Of a stretch of DNA of 53,841 nt, positions 1-7,071 are shown piece after piece. Position 1 is the stretch's first letter; the number at the start of each line of letters is the position of its first letter. Origin of the DNA: Ignavibacteriota bacterium. GTDB taxonomy: Bacteria; Bacteroidota; Ignavibacteria; UBA10030. The DNA is taken from contig PMZI01000007.1 in the NCBI GenBank assembly GCA_003170475.1, forward strand, positions 1-53,841. Direction: 5' to 3'. A model generated the notes under the pieces. It was given only the letters and a program-made list of their open reading frames with translations. It was not told where the DNA came from and made no database searches. The translations under genes and the position numbers were made by a program.

Positions 1-923
1 TCGCCAATGTTGAGGGTCGTGCCCCGAAGAAACTCGGAAATTCCCATTCGCTTTCTTCCCTCCTGCTGAACTTCCTCGAGAGCAAGAACTCCCGTCTGCG
101 TCCGCACGAGAACACGATCAGCGCGAACATCGACGATTTCTCCCGCCTTCTTTCCAGGCAGCAATTCGGCACTTTCAGCAATCGACGTCCGATAGATCCG
201 CACAATCTTCCGATTCAGCATCGTCCAGGCGCAAGGGCTCGGCGAAAGGCCGCGAACGAAATCGTGGACCTGTTGCGAGGGTTTGTTCCAATCTACTGAA
301 CAGTCCTCCCTGAAGATCTTCGGCGCCAGCGACGCGAGAGACTCATCCTGAGGCTGCCCCGCGACATTGCCAACTTCGATGGCGCGGACTGTTTGCAGTA
401 CAACCTGTGAGCCAAGTTCTGCCAATCGATCATGCAATTCCCCGGCAGTCTCATTCGGACCGATCCGCAGGCGAGCCTGGAGAAGCACGGAACCCGTATC
501 GACTTTCTCCCGGAGGAAGAACGTCGTCACACCGGTTTCTTCTTCACCCTGAATGAGTGCCCAATTGATTGGCGCGGCCCCTCGATATTTCGGCAGAAGG
601 GACGCGTGAAGATTGAAGGATCCCAAGCGAGGAATCGTGAACACTTCAGGCGGGAGAATCCTAAACGCTACAACGACGATAAGATCTGGCTGCAGACTGG
701 CCAGAGCCGAGGCAAACTCTGATGCTTTCAACTGTTCGGGTTGTAAAACGGGAAGATCCTTCTGGAGGGCAAATTCTTTGATCGGAGTGGGGGCTATGAT
801 CTGACCCCGTCCGCGTGGCTTGTCGGGTGCCGTGACAACGGAGACGACATCGTAGCAATGCTCCAGCAGCGTCTTCAGGCTGGGAATGGCAAACTCCGGC
901 GTGCCCATGAAGATGATTCGCAT
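1..923 (-). CDS. fmt: Methionyl-tRNA formyltransferase, 3' end cut by window
   Basis: Formylates the amino group of methionyl-tRNA(fMet) with 10-formyl-tetrahydrofolate, the step that prepares the initiator tRNA; cytosolic. The frame is open from an ATG at 923 to the window edge, about 307 codons, so only the last few residues of a roughly 310-residue family member are missing. The N terminus MRIIFMGTPEFA is the family signature. The catalytic triad is visible: Asn104 and His106 in FNLHASLLPKYRGAAPIN and Asp142 in KVDTG, matching the known Asn-His-Asp arrangement. It starts 5 bases after the stop of the deformylase gene, the usual def-fmt pairing, since the deformylase removes the formyl group added here. 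Identification is firm. Confidence 0.95.
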   Translation of the reverse strand, partial: MRIIFMGTPEFAIPSLKTLLEHCYDVVSVVTAPDKPRGRGQIIAPTPIKEFALQKDLPVLQPEQLKASEFASALASLQPDLIVVVAFRILPPEVFTIPRLGSFNLHASLLPKYRGAAPINWALIQGEEETGVTTFFLREKVDTGSVLLQARLRIGPNETAGELHDRLAELGSQVVLQTVRAIEVGNVAGQPQDESLASLAPKIFREDCSVDWNKPSQQVHDFVRGLSPSPCAWTMLNRKIVRIYRTSIAESAELLPGKKAGEIVDVRADRVLVRTQTGVLALEEVQQEGRKRMGISEFLRGTTLNIG

Positions 924-928
924 AGAGC

Positions 929-1519
929 TCACTCTTCGAGAGAAGTGACAACAGGATAAGACGTGTCCACTTCGCCCTTCTTGATCCTCTTCAGATCACC
1001 GTTGAGAAATGTCTTGCGCGTCTTACCGATGCGATCCACAAAAAGAATTCCGTTGAGGTGGTCGATCTCGTGCAGAATGACGCGACCCAGATACCCTTCT
1101 GCCGTCAGTTCAGATTCATCGAAATTGTGATCGCGAAATTTCACCCGAATTCGCTCCGCTCGATCGACCTCAGCACGCAATTCGGGGATGCTCAAACACC
1201 CCTCCTCTAGCGATATCGTTCCTTCTTCGTCCACAACAACCGGATTGATCATCACGAGCGTCTTCACTTCTGAGGGTGGAGGCAGGTCTTCCTCGTCTTC
1301 CTCATCCCGGGCCGCTCGTTCGATGGCAGTCTGATCCACAACCAGCATTTGCCGCATGTCACCCACTTGAGTTGCAGCAAGGCCGATGCCGTTTGCCTTC
1401 CGCATCGTTTGAGCCAGGTCGATCATCAACTTCATGGTCGAGCCTTCGAGTCCATCGATGGGCTTTGCCTTTTTCTTCAGAATGTCGGTGCCGTACAAAT
1501 AGATGGGAAGAATTGCCAT
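929..1519 (-). CDS. def: Peptide deformylase
   Basis: Metalloenzyme that removes the N-formyl group from nascent proteins. The three family motifs are present in order: GIGLAATQ (residues 44-51), EEGCLS with the metal-binding Cys108, and HEIDH at 150-154 supplying the two metal histidines and the catalytic glutamate. I chose the ATG at 1519 (196 residues), which begins MAILPIYLYG like other members and has an AGGA about ten bases upstream; a longer frame to 1561 adds 14 residues unlike the family. Between motifs 1 and 2 there is an acidic, proline-containing insertion around residues 68-84 (RDEEDEEDLPPP) that probably forms a surface loop. It forms an operon with fmt immediately downstream. 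Confidence 0.95.
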   Translation of the reverse strand: MAILPIYLYGTDILKKKAKPIDGLEGSTMKLMIDLAQTMRKANGIGLAATQVGDMRQMLVVDQTAIERAARDEEDEEDLPPPSEVKTLVMINPVVVDEEGTISLEEGCLSIPELRAEVDRAERIRVKFRDHNFDESELTAEGYLGRVILHEIDHLNGILFVDRIGKTRKTFLNGDLKRIKKGEVDTSYPVVTSLEE

Positions 1520-1599
1520 GCGTTCGTTCCTGCAAGCCTCTGTTCGGGTGGTTCTAAGCAAGTGAGAAAAATGTACTCACGGCAACGCTCGGAAGCAAC

Positions 1600-2307
1600 T
1601 CATTGCACAATCCGTCGGGCGCCTTCGTATCGCTGCTTGTAATAGAAGCTCTCCAGCGAGGAGATGGTGACCCCAAGTGAAACGCTCGCATGCGCAAAGA
1701 GATCATCGCCAAGATAGATTCCGACATGGGAAGCCACTTCGCCGGTCGTACTAAAGAAGACGAGATCCCCGAATTTCAGGTCTTCATATGTGACAGGGAT
1801 ACCTAACTTGAACTGCTCCCCGCTGCTCCGCGGCAACGCCTTTCCGATGGAGTTTTTGTATACATGCATCGTGTACGCGGAACAGTCAATCCCATGATCG
1901 TCCTCTCCCCCAAGCTTGTAGGAGACGCCCATCATCTTTGAAATCTCGCGCATCATTTTCGACTGGTCGAGGTTGGAGATCGAAGTGTTTTTTTCTGTCT
2001 TGAAACTTCTCGCACCCGAAGCAATCTTCTCTGCACCCTCGACGCTGGCTTCTTCATCTTTTCCGCGAACGCTCGATGTATCTTTTTTTGCCGGCGGCGG
2101 CTTCGCACGAATGGACGAAGGCGAAGACCGCGAGTCGCCGCTTCTGAACCGCGGAGCGATCGGTGCGCAGCTGCTTAGAATCAACAGAGTCAGGAGCAGG
2201 ACAAGAGCGGAGACTTGACACTGCTGAGCTCTGATAACCCTGTAGGACCACAAAAGCCCCGACTTTCGCCGGGGCTTTCCAGTGTGTGGCGATTTTCTAT
2301 TTTTCAT
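1600..2307 (-). CDS. NlpC/P60-family cell-wall peptidase, lipoprotein
   Basis: Probable exported gamma-D-glutamyl/L-diamino-acid endopeptidase acting on peptidoglycan. Counting from the ATG at 2307, the C-terminal third carries the NlpC/P60 triad: Cys142 in GIDCSAY, His194 in SHVGIYLG and His206 in FAHAS. A hydrophobic stretch ends in the lipobox-like LSSC, Cys47, so the mature protein is probably lipid-anchored, with a low-complexity linker (residues 55-105) before the catalytic domain. The start is uncertain. The ATG at 2307 overlaps the sigma-factor stop (TAATG), suggesting translational coupling, but a terminator-like hairpin lies at 2253-2278, inside the first 20 codons. A TTG at 2253 would give a more ordinary signal peptide. 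The enzymatic call is firm; substrate is inferred. Confidence 0.85.
   Translation of the reverse strand: MKNRKSPHTGKPRRKSGLLWSYRVIRAQQCQVSALVLLLTLLILSSCAPIAPRFRSGDSRSSPSSIRAKPPPAKKDTSSVRGKDEEASVEGAEKIASGARSFKTEKNTSISNLDQSKMMREISKMMGVSYKLGGEDDHGIDCSAYTMHVYKNSIGKALPRSSGEQFKLGIPVTYEDLKFGDLVFFSTTGEVASHVGIYLGDDLFAHASVSLGVTISSLESFYYKQRYEGARRIVQ
2253..2278 (-). terminator. Hairpin after the sigma-factor gene
   Basis: On the minus strand AAAGCCCCG and CGGGGCTTT form a 9-bp perfect stem that can be extended by a G-U and a C-G pair closing a GAAA tetraloop. It is followed by only four T residues. It resembles an intrinsic terminator or a transcript-stabilising hairpin about 30 bases past the rpoD stop codon. 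It lies inside the longest possible reading frame of the NlpC/P60 gene, which bears on where that gene starts. Confidence 0.6.
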
Positions 2308-3164
2308 TACCCTAGGTACGCCCGCAGGGCTTTGCTCCGGGACGCATGCCGTAAACGGCGAATTGCTTTTTCTTTAATCTGTCTGACCCTCTCCCGAGTG
2401 AGGTTGAACTTCTCACCGATTTCCTCCAACGTCAGGGAGTGTTCCTGATCGAGTCCGAAGTAGAGCCTGATCACTTGCGCTTCGCGCTCGCTCAGCGTCC
2501 TCAGGGCACGGCGCACTTCCTCTTTCAAGGAATCTGCCATCAAATCGCTGTCCGGAGACGGCTGGCGCTGATCCTGAATCACGTCGAGAAGCCGGTTGTC
2601 TTCCCCTTGAGCGAACGGAGCGTCCATCGACAAGTGGCGACCCGATATCTTGAGCGTGTCTGAGACTTCAAAGAGCGACATATCAAGCTCTTCGGCCAGT
2701 TCACTCGCGCTCGGTTCGCGCTCAAACTCTTGTTCAAGGGTGCTAAATGCTTTGCCGATCTTGTTGAGAGCTCCGACGCGGTTCAGCGGCAAGCGGACGA
2801 TACGCGATTGCTCGGCAAGAGCTTGAAGAATCGACTGCCGGATCCACCACACGGCATATGAAATAAACTTGAACCCACGCGTTTCATCGAACCGCTTTGC
2901 GGCCTTGATGAGTCCGAGATTGCCTTCGTTGATCAAATCTCCAAGCGACAACCCCTGGTTCTGGTATTGTTTCGCTACACTTACGACGAAACGCAGGTTT
3001 GCCTTCGTTAATTTCTCAAGGGCTTTCTGGTCGCCTTTTTTGATCCGACGAGCAAGGTCGATTTCCTCTTGTGGAGTCAATAAATCGACCTTACCAATCT
3101 CCTGGAGATACTTGTCCAGAGACTGGCTCTCTCGGTTGGTATATTGCTTGCTAATCTTTACCAT
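2307..3164 (-). CDS. rpoD: Primary RNA polymerase sigma factor (RpoD/SigA type, short form)
   Basis: Sigma-70-family factor that directs RNA polymerase to housekeeping promoters. The 285 residues hold region 1.2 ([14 protein letters not shown] near residues 17-30), region 2 with the -10 recognition and melting segment ([16 protein letters not shown]), region 3, and region 4 with the -35 helix-turn-helix ([19 protein letters not shown]). Region 1.1 is absent and the protein is less than half the size of E. coli RpoD; this short primary sigma is typical of the Bacteroidetes/Chlorobi group. The ATG at 3164 has GAGG about eleven bases upstream. It lies between deoB and the NlpC/P60 gene on the same strand, with 236 bases between it and deoB in which I could not pick a convincing promoter. 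Confidence 0.93.
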   Translation of the reverse strand: MVKISKQYTNRESQSLDKYLQEIGKVDLLTPQEEIDLARRIKKGDQKALEKLTKANLRFVVSVAKQYQNQGLSLGDLINEGNLGLIKAAKRFDETRGFKFISYAVWWIRQSILQALAEQSRIVRLPLNRVGALNKIGKAFSTLEQEFEREPSASELAEELDMSLFEVSDTLKISGRHLSMDAPFAQGEDNRLLDVIQDQRQPSPDSDLMADSLKEEVRRALRTLSEREAQVIRLYFGLDQEHSLTLEEIGEKFNLTRERVRQIKEKAIRRLRHASRSKALRAYLG

Positions 3165-3400
3165 GAAAATCGTACCTCATTACGATAAGAGCCTCACAAC
3201 GGCCCGTTCCCCAAGAGCACTTTCACACACATAACATCGCTCGGGCATCAAAAAGTTCTGGTATATCACCTACAAAGCGTGAAAAACGCGTCAGCGTGTG
3301 TCTTTTCTTGATCTTCGATCGCTCTGAACCCCTTTGTACGACAAAAACGGCGGATTTCAGTCTAGTTCGGCATTTCCCGCCTTCATGTCCCCCTATTCCC

Positions 3401-4585
3401 TTAGACTAACGAAGGAAGAAAACTGTTCCCCGAGATCCCCTCTCCCCCTTCGACCGAGAAGTATTCCACTACCGTTTTCGCAATGTCTGCGAAGGTTGAG
3501 CGGGTTCCCAGGTTCACGTTACTTTTTCCCGCCTTCACATAACAGAGAAGGGGGACGTATTCCCTCGAATGGTCCGTGCTCTGATCTGTCGGGTCGTTAC
3601 CGTGATCTGCCGTCAGAATGAGGATGTCTCCATCATGGAGCACATCCAGCAATGAAGGAAGTTCTTTGTCAAACGCTTCCAGCGCAGCCGCCATTCCCTT
3701 CGCATCCTGGCGATGACCGTAGAGCATATCGAAATCCACGAGATTCGTCATCACGAGACCCGAGCCGAGCCGAGCAGCGGCATCACGGGTGACGCGGATC
3801 CCCTCAGCGTTCGACGTAGTGTGCAACTTTTCTTTCAAACCCTGACCGCAAAACAAATCGTCGATCTTGCCAACGCCAATCGTCTCTATGCCCGCCCCAT
3901 ACAACACATCAAGGAATGTTTTGCCCGGGGGCAAGAGCGCGAAGTCCCTTCGATTCGTCGTCCTCGTATACAATCCGGATTTGCCGATAAATGGCCGGGC
4001 AATGACCCTCCCGACGCAGTGCTTTCCTATGACTACTCGAGCCCGCGTCGCTTGACAAATCTCATACTGTCGATCAATCGTGATTACACCTTCATGAGCG
4101 GCAATCTGAAAAACCGAATCGCCGGACGTGTAGACAATCGGGTAACCCGTCCTGACGTGCTCGTCACCCAGTTCCTGAATAATCTCAGTTCCCGAGGCCG
4201 CTTTGTTCCCAAGGTATCCCTTGCATCCCGTCTCTGTTAGAAAACTGTCCAGCAGCTCCTTTGGAAAACCATTCGGATATAAGGGGAACGCTTTGTCCGT
4301 AATCAGACCACCGAGTTCCCAGTGTCCGGTGGTGCTGTCTTTCCCGGCAGACTGCTCCGCCATTCTCCCGAAACAACCTTCCGCGACGTCCACAATATGC
4401 ACACCGGGGGCATCCACGACATTCCCGAGGCCAAGCTTCTGCATGCGAGGCAGATGGAGAACACCTACTGCCTCCGCGGTGTGACGGAGGGTATTCGCAC
4501 CCTCGTCGCCGTACATCCGGGCATCAGGCAAAGCCCCGATGCCGATGCCATCAAGTACGATAAGAACAACCTTCCCGGGTTTCAA
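3401..4585 (-). CDS. deoB: Phosphopentomutase
   Basis: Interconverts ribose/deoxyribose 1-phosphate and 5-phosphate, linking nucleoside salvage to central metabolism; a metal-dependent member of the alkaline-phosphatase superfamily. The 394 residues match the family length. Visible motifs are VLIVLDGIGIGALPDA at the N terminus (metal-binding Asp12), GKDSTTGHWELGG around 81-93 with the conserved threonine that carries the phosphate, TSGDSVFQIAAHE, and LTADHGNDP near the C terminus. The likely start is a TTG at 4585 preceded by AAGGAG about ten bases upstream; no ATG fits as well. It follows the small zinc protein by 94 bases in the same direction and may be co-transcribed with it. Confidence 0.94.
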   Translation of the reverse strand: MKPGKVVLIVLDGIGIGALPDARMYGDEGANTLRHTAEAVGVLHLPRMQKLGLGNVVDAPGVHIVDVAEGCFGRMAEQSAGKDSTTGHWELGGLITDKAFPLYPNGFPKELLDSFLTETGCKGYLGNKAASGTEIIQELGDEHVRTGYPIVYTSGDSVFQIAAHEGVITIDRQYEICQATRARVVIGKHCVGRVIARPFIGKSGLYTRTTNRRDFALLPPGKTFLDVLYGAGIETIGVGKIDDLFCGQGLKEKLHTTSNAEGIRVTRDAAARLGSGLVMTNLVDFDMLYGHRQDAKGMAAALEAFDKELPSLLDVLHDGDILILTADHGNDPTDQSTDHSREYVPLLCYVKAGKSNVNLGTRSTFADIAKTVVEYFSVEGGEGISGNSFLPSLV

Positions 4586-4679
4586 GGTAGCTGTTCTCCT
4601 TGGGCTACTCGACCCATCGGATCGTGCACGAATCGTAATGGAACGGCGTATTGAGGATTACGAGGAATGAACGCAAATG

Positions 4680-4874
4680 TTAGGCGTATATCTGTTTTTC
4701 GTTACACTTGCAAATCTGAACTCGCGAACGGTTGAAGCGATACGAACCGTGTTCCGAACGAACCGACTGGACAAAGAGCGTTGGAACTCTCACCGACCCG
4801 CACTTTGGGCACTTCACACCTTTTTCCTGCGAGGCCTTCTTCGCTTTCTCTGCAAAATCTTGTTGCTTTGCCAT
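4680..4874 (-). CDS. Small zinc-ribbon-like protein of unknown function
   Basis: A 64-residue basic protein. Its four cysteines are arranged as C22-x2-C25 and C55-x1-C57, a pattern that could bind one zinc ion. I do not recognise the family. Support for a real gene is good: an AGGAG sits six to seven bases before the ATG, the frame fills most of the gap between the GAF/GGDEF-like gene (34 bases upstream) and deoB, and the sequence keeps a folded-protein look (PTLFVQSVRSEHGSYRF between the Cys pairs). It could bind nucleic acid or a partner protein, but nothing in the sequence decides this. Confidence 0.75.
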   Translation of the reverse strand: MAKQQDFAEKAKKASQEKGVKCPKCGSVRVPTLFVQSVRSEHGSYRFNRSRVQICKCNEKQIYA

Positions 4875-4908
4875 TATGATCTCCTCTTCTGATTCTTATT
4901 CTCAAATA

Positions 4909-6819
4909 TTAGAAAACTCTTACAACGTTTCCGCCTGCTTCGACTGCCTTCTTTAGCGTCTGGCTGGCGTTTTCCAAGAGCTCGATGTCACTCGTCTCGC
5001 TAACGGCACCGCACACTCCGATGCTGACCGTAACGGAGAAGCTCTTCTGGTCGACATTGATAATGTTGCTGGCGATGTTTTTGCGCAGTTTTTCCGACCA
5101 AATATGCGCATCTTTCGTGGATGTACTCACCAACAGAACAGCAAACCGGTTGTAGTCATATCGTCCCACAAGGTCATAAGGACGGACCGACGACTTGATC
5201 ATTCTGCCGATGTTTTGCAGCACGAAATCGAATCCTTCTTTTCCATACCGATGAAGATGTTCGTTCATCGAATCGATCGACAACATAACAAGAGTCAGAT
5301 CACTCCCAAAGTCGTTCGCCCGATGCACTTCCTCCTGGACACGACTGACGAAATAGCTTCTCGTTGCCACGCCCGTCGTCTCATCCATCAGGACGTAGTT
5401 GTTCACGACATCCGTTAAGTTCAGGATTTCAAGACCTGCGGCCGTTGTCTCGACGAGTTTCTCTAGCAATTTCACATCCGGCTCGGAATAAGCTTTCGTA
5501 TCCTTGCTCTCCACCGTCAGAACTCCGTAGCAACGGCTCGTGGAAATGATGGGGAGGATGATCATCGCTCCCTTCGAATCGACACGTTCGGCCTTGTAGA
5601 ATCGTGGAAGTTCGACACCCTCCATGGAATCGACGATTCTCGGGATCCCGGCCTGAATAACACTCCCCACAAGACTCTGGTGCGGATCGATTTCTTGTGT
5701 CGGACCGACGTAGGCATCGTTCATTCGATTCATCACAAATTGAACGACCCAGGATTTTCGGTTGTCGTCAAACAGAACGACCGTTGCATAGTCCCACGTA
5801 ACAAGACGAGACGTTTCTTCTGTCAGCGTGCGGACAGCATTGTGGAGACTGAACTCAATTTTGTGCTGCTCACGCATCCGGGTGATCGAACGAAGGACCT
5901 CGGAATCCAGAAGCAGATCATACTTGTCTGTATAGCTGCGAATTAACGCAGAAATCAGCTTCGTGAACTGCCCGAGGGAGCTCAGGGTCTCCGGGCCGTA
6001 GGCATCTTCATCAATGCAGTCTAAAGTAAGCACCGCAACCGGCTCATGCGGTACTGTAGCGGATTTCGTATAGAAAATCGGGACTGCAACGAATGTTTTT
6101 ACTGGTTCTACGCCTTCATAGTAGCCCAGCATTTCCAGCTGGCCGGCAGCGTTTACCTGACTGAGGATCTTGGGCTGACCCGTGAGAGCAACCTGACTGA
6201 TCACATCGGTCCCGAGTTCTCTCCGCCGATGCGTCATGAATTTGTCGCTGTCGGAGACAAAGCTCTCCAGAACGACCTGGTTCTTTTCCTTGTTTACCCA
6301 GAAGAAAGCCACGGTATGGGCGAAGTTGACTTCCTTCACAACCGTGAGCACCTTCTTCATCAGAAGGCCAAATTCGGACTTCGGCCCCCCCTCGCGGACG
6401 AAGACATCCTCATTGACATCAAAGAAATCGGAGGCCTGGAATTCGTATTCCGCGGCCGGAGCCACTTGACTCCTTTTCACCGATTGCCCTGCTTCTTTGT
6501 TGGTCGGATCCTCAACGACATCCACGTGATATTTCCGTCCCGTCGGCTGTAAATCGTCGAAGACGAGCTTTTTCATTTCAGCTTCTTGCTCCTGTAAGGT
6601 GACTGAAGACTTCTCCCCTCCAGCCTTTTTCTGCTCTTTCGGACGCCAGCGAGTGACGACGGCATAAGCAAATAGCGACCCGCTCAGAAGAAATGCAACA
6701 ATCTTCAGAAATGGCGAGACCAGCAGCAGACCAGTCAGAAATAAAATAACGCCCGACAACACAACTAATTCCTGTCTTAACAAGAATCGATCAATCCAGG
6801 AACGAATTGTCTCTGACAT
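4909..6819 (-). CDS. Membrane protein with two GAF-like domains and a degenerate GGDEF domain
   Basis: Probable signal-sensing protein of the inner membrane. Residues 18-55 form two hydrophobic helices; then comes a charged linker, two GAF-like segments (about 140-300 and 320-465) and a diguanylate-cyclase-like fold from about 470 to 636, introduced by DETTGVATRSYF in place of the usual DxLTGLxNR. The catalytic GGDEF half-site is replaced: where active enzymes read GRYGGDEF this one reads GRYDYNRF (residues 552-559). Diguanylate cyclase activity is therefore unlikely; it may bind nucleotide or act as a protein-protein module. It starts an apparent minus-strand operon with the zinc protein and deoB, and has a good promoter upstream (6875-6903). 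Confidence 0.82.
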   Translation of the reverse strand: MSETIRSWIDRFLLRQELVVLSGVILFLTGLLLVSPFLKIVAFLLSGSLFAYAVVTRWRPKEQKKAGGEKSSVTLQEQEAEMKKLVFDDLQPTGRKYHVDVVEDPTNKEAGQSVKRSQVAPAAEYEFQASDFFDVNEDVFVREGGPKSEFGLLMKKVLTVVKEVNFAHTVAFFWVNKEKNQVVLESFVSDSDKFMTHRRRELGTDVISQVALTGQPKILSQVNAAGQLEMLGYYEGVEPVKTFVAVPIFYTKSATVPHEPVAVLTLDCIDEDAYGPETLSSLGQFTKLISALIRSYTDKYDLLLDSEVLRSITRMREQHKIEFSLHNAVRTLTEETSRLVTWDYATVVLFDDNRKSWVVQFVMNRMNDAYVGPTQEIDPHQSLVGSVIQAGIPRIVDSMEGVELPRFYKAERVDSKGAMIILPIISTSRCYGVLTVESKDTKAYSEPDVKLLEKLVETTAAGLEILNLTDVVNNYVLMDETTGVATRSYFVSRVQEEVHRANDFGSDLTLVMLSIDSMNEHLHRYGKEGFDFVLQNIGRMIKSSVRPYDLVGRYDYNRFAVLLVSTSTKDAHIWSEKLRKNIASNIINVDQKSFSVTVSIGVCGAVSETSDIELLENASQTLKKAVEAGGNVVRVF

Positions 6820-6866
6820 CCGGGCGTCAGTCCTAAGAAGTAAGAAATATGAGTCTGGCCCTTAAA

Positions 6867-6894
6867 TTAGCTCAAATTTATCCATTTAGCTCAA
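6867..6894. promoter_or_regulatory. Two 9-bp direct repeats spanning the promoter -10 region
   Basis: TTAGCTCAA occurs twice on the plus strand, at 6867-6875 and 6886-6894, a period of 19 bases. The pair brackets the -10 element of the minus-strand promoter for the GAF/GGDEF-like gene. Near-identical repeats about two helical turns apart over a promoter are a common operator layout, so a repressor site is a reasonable inference. Confidence 0.4.
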
Positions 6895-6903
6895 CAAAGT
6901 CAA
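6875..6903 (-). promoter_or_regulatory. Sigma-70-type promoter for the GAF/GGDEF-like gene
   Basis: On the minus strand TTGACT (6898-6903) and TAAATT (6875-6880) are separated by exactly 17 bases, giving a predicted start near 6868 and a leader of about 50 bases to the ATG at 6819. The -35 matches the consensus at five of six positions and the -10 at four of six. Confidence 0.6.
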
Positions 6904-6966
6904 GGTAAAAAGTGAGATGATGCCATTGAACCTACGCTATTCTCAGCTTTTAATTTCCCACCATGA

Positions 6967-6980
6967 GACGCCAAGGCGTC
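6967..6980. repeat. Perfect inverted repeat upstream of the guanylyltransferase promoter
   Basis: GACGCC-AA-GGCGTC is a 6-bp perfect inverted repeat with a two-base spacer, ending 15 bases before the -35 box of the plus-strand promoter at 6996-7024. It could be an operator half-site pair or chance. Confidence 0.3.
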
Positions 6981-6995
6981 CCCTCGACTATCGCC

Positions 6996-7024
6996 TTGCA
7001 GTAGTACCTTTTTTTAGATAATAT
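6996..7024 (+). promoter_or_regulatory. Sigma-70-type promoter for the guanylyltransferase gene
   Basis: TTGCAG (6996-7001) and TAATAT (7019-7024) are spaced by 17 bases, and the spacer contains a run of seven T. The predicted start is near 7031, about 40 bases before the ATG at 7072. This is the only strong promoter I see for the plus-strand run 7072-13686. Confidence 0.6.
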
Positions 7025-7071
7025 TTGGATTAGCAATTACTGGACAATCACCACTCCAAGACCACATTCTC

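Noticed and set aside
3165-3400. Promoter for rpoD
   Set aside because: Several TTG-like boxes exist but none has a TA-rich partner at 16-18 bases; not called.
3713-4240. 175-codon plus-strand ORF opposite deoB
   Set aside because: Lies wholly opposite a firmly identified gene, has no recognisable domain and mirrors deoB codon structure.
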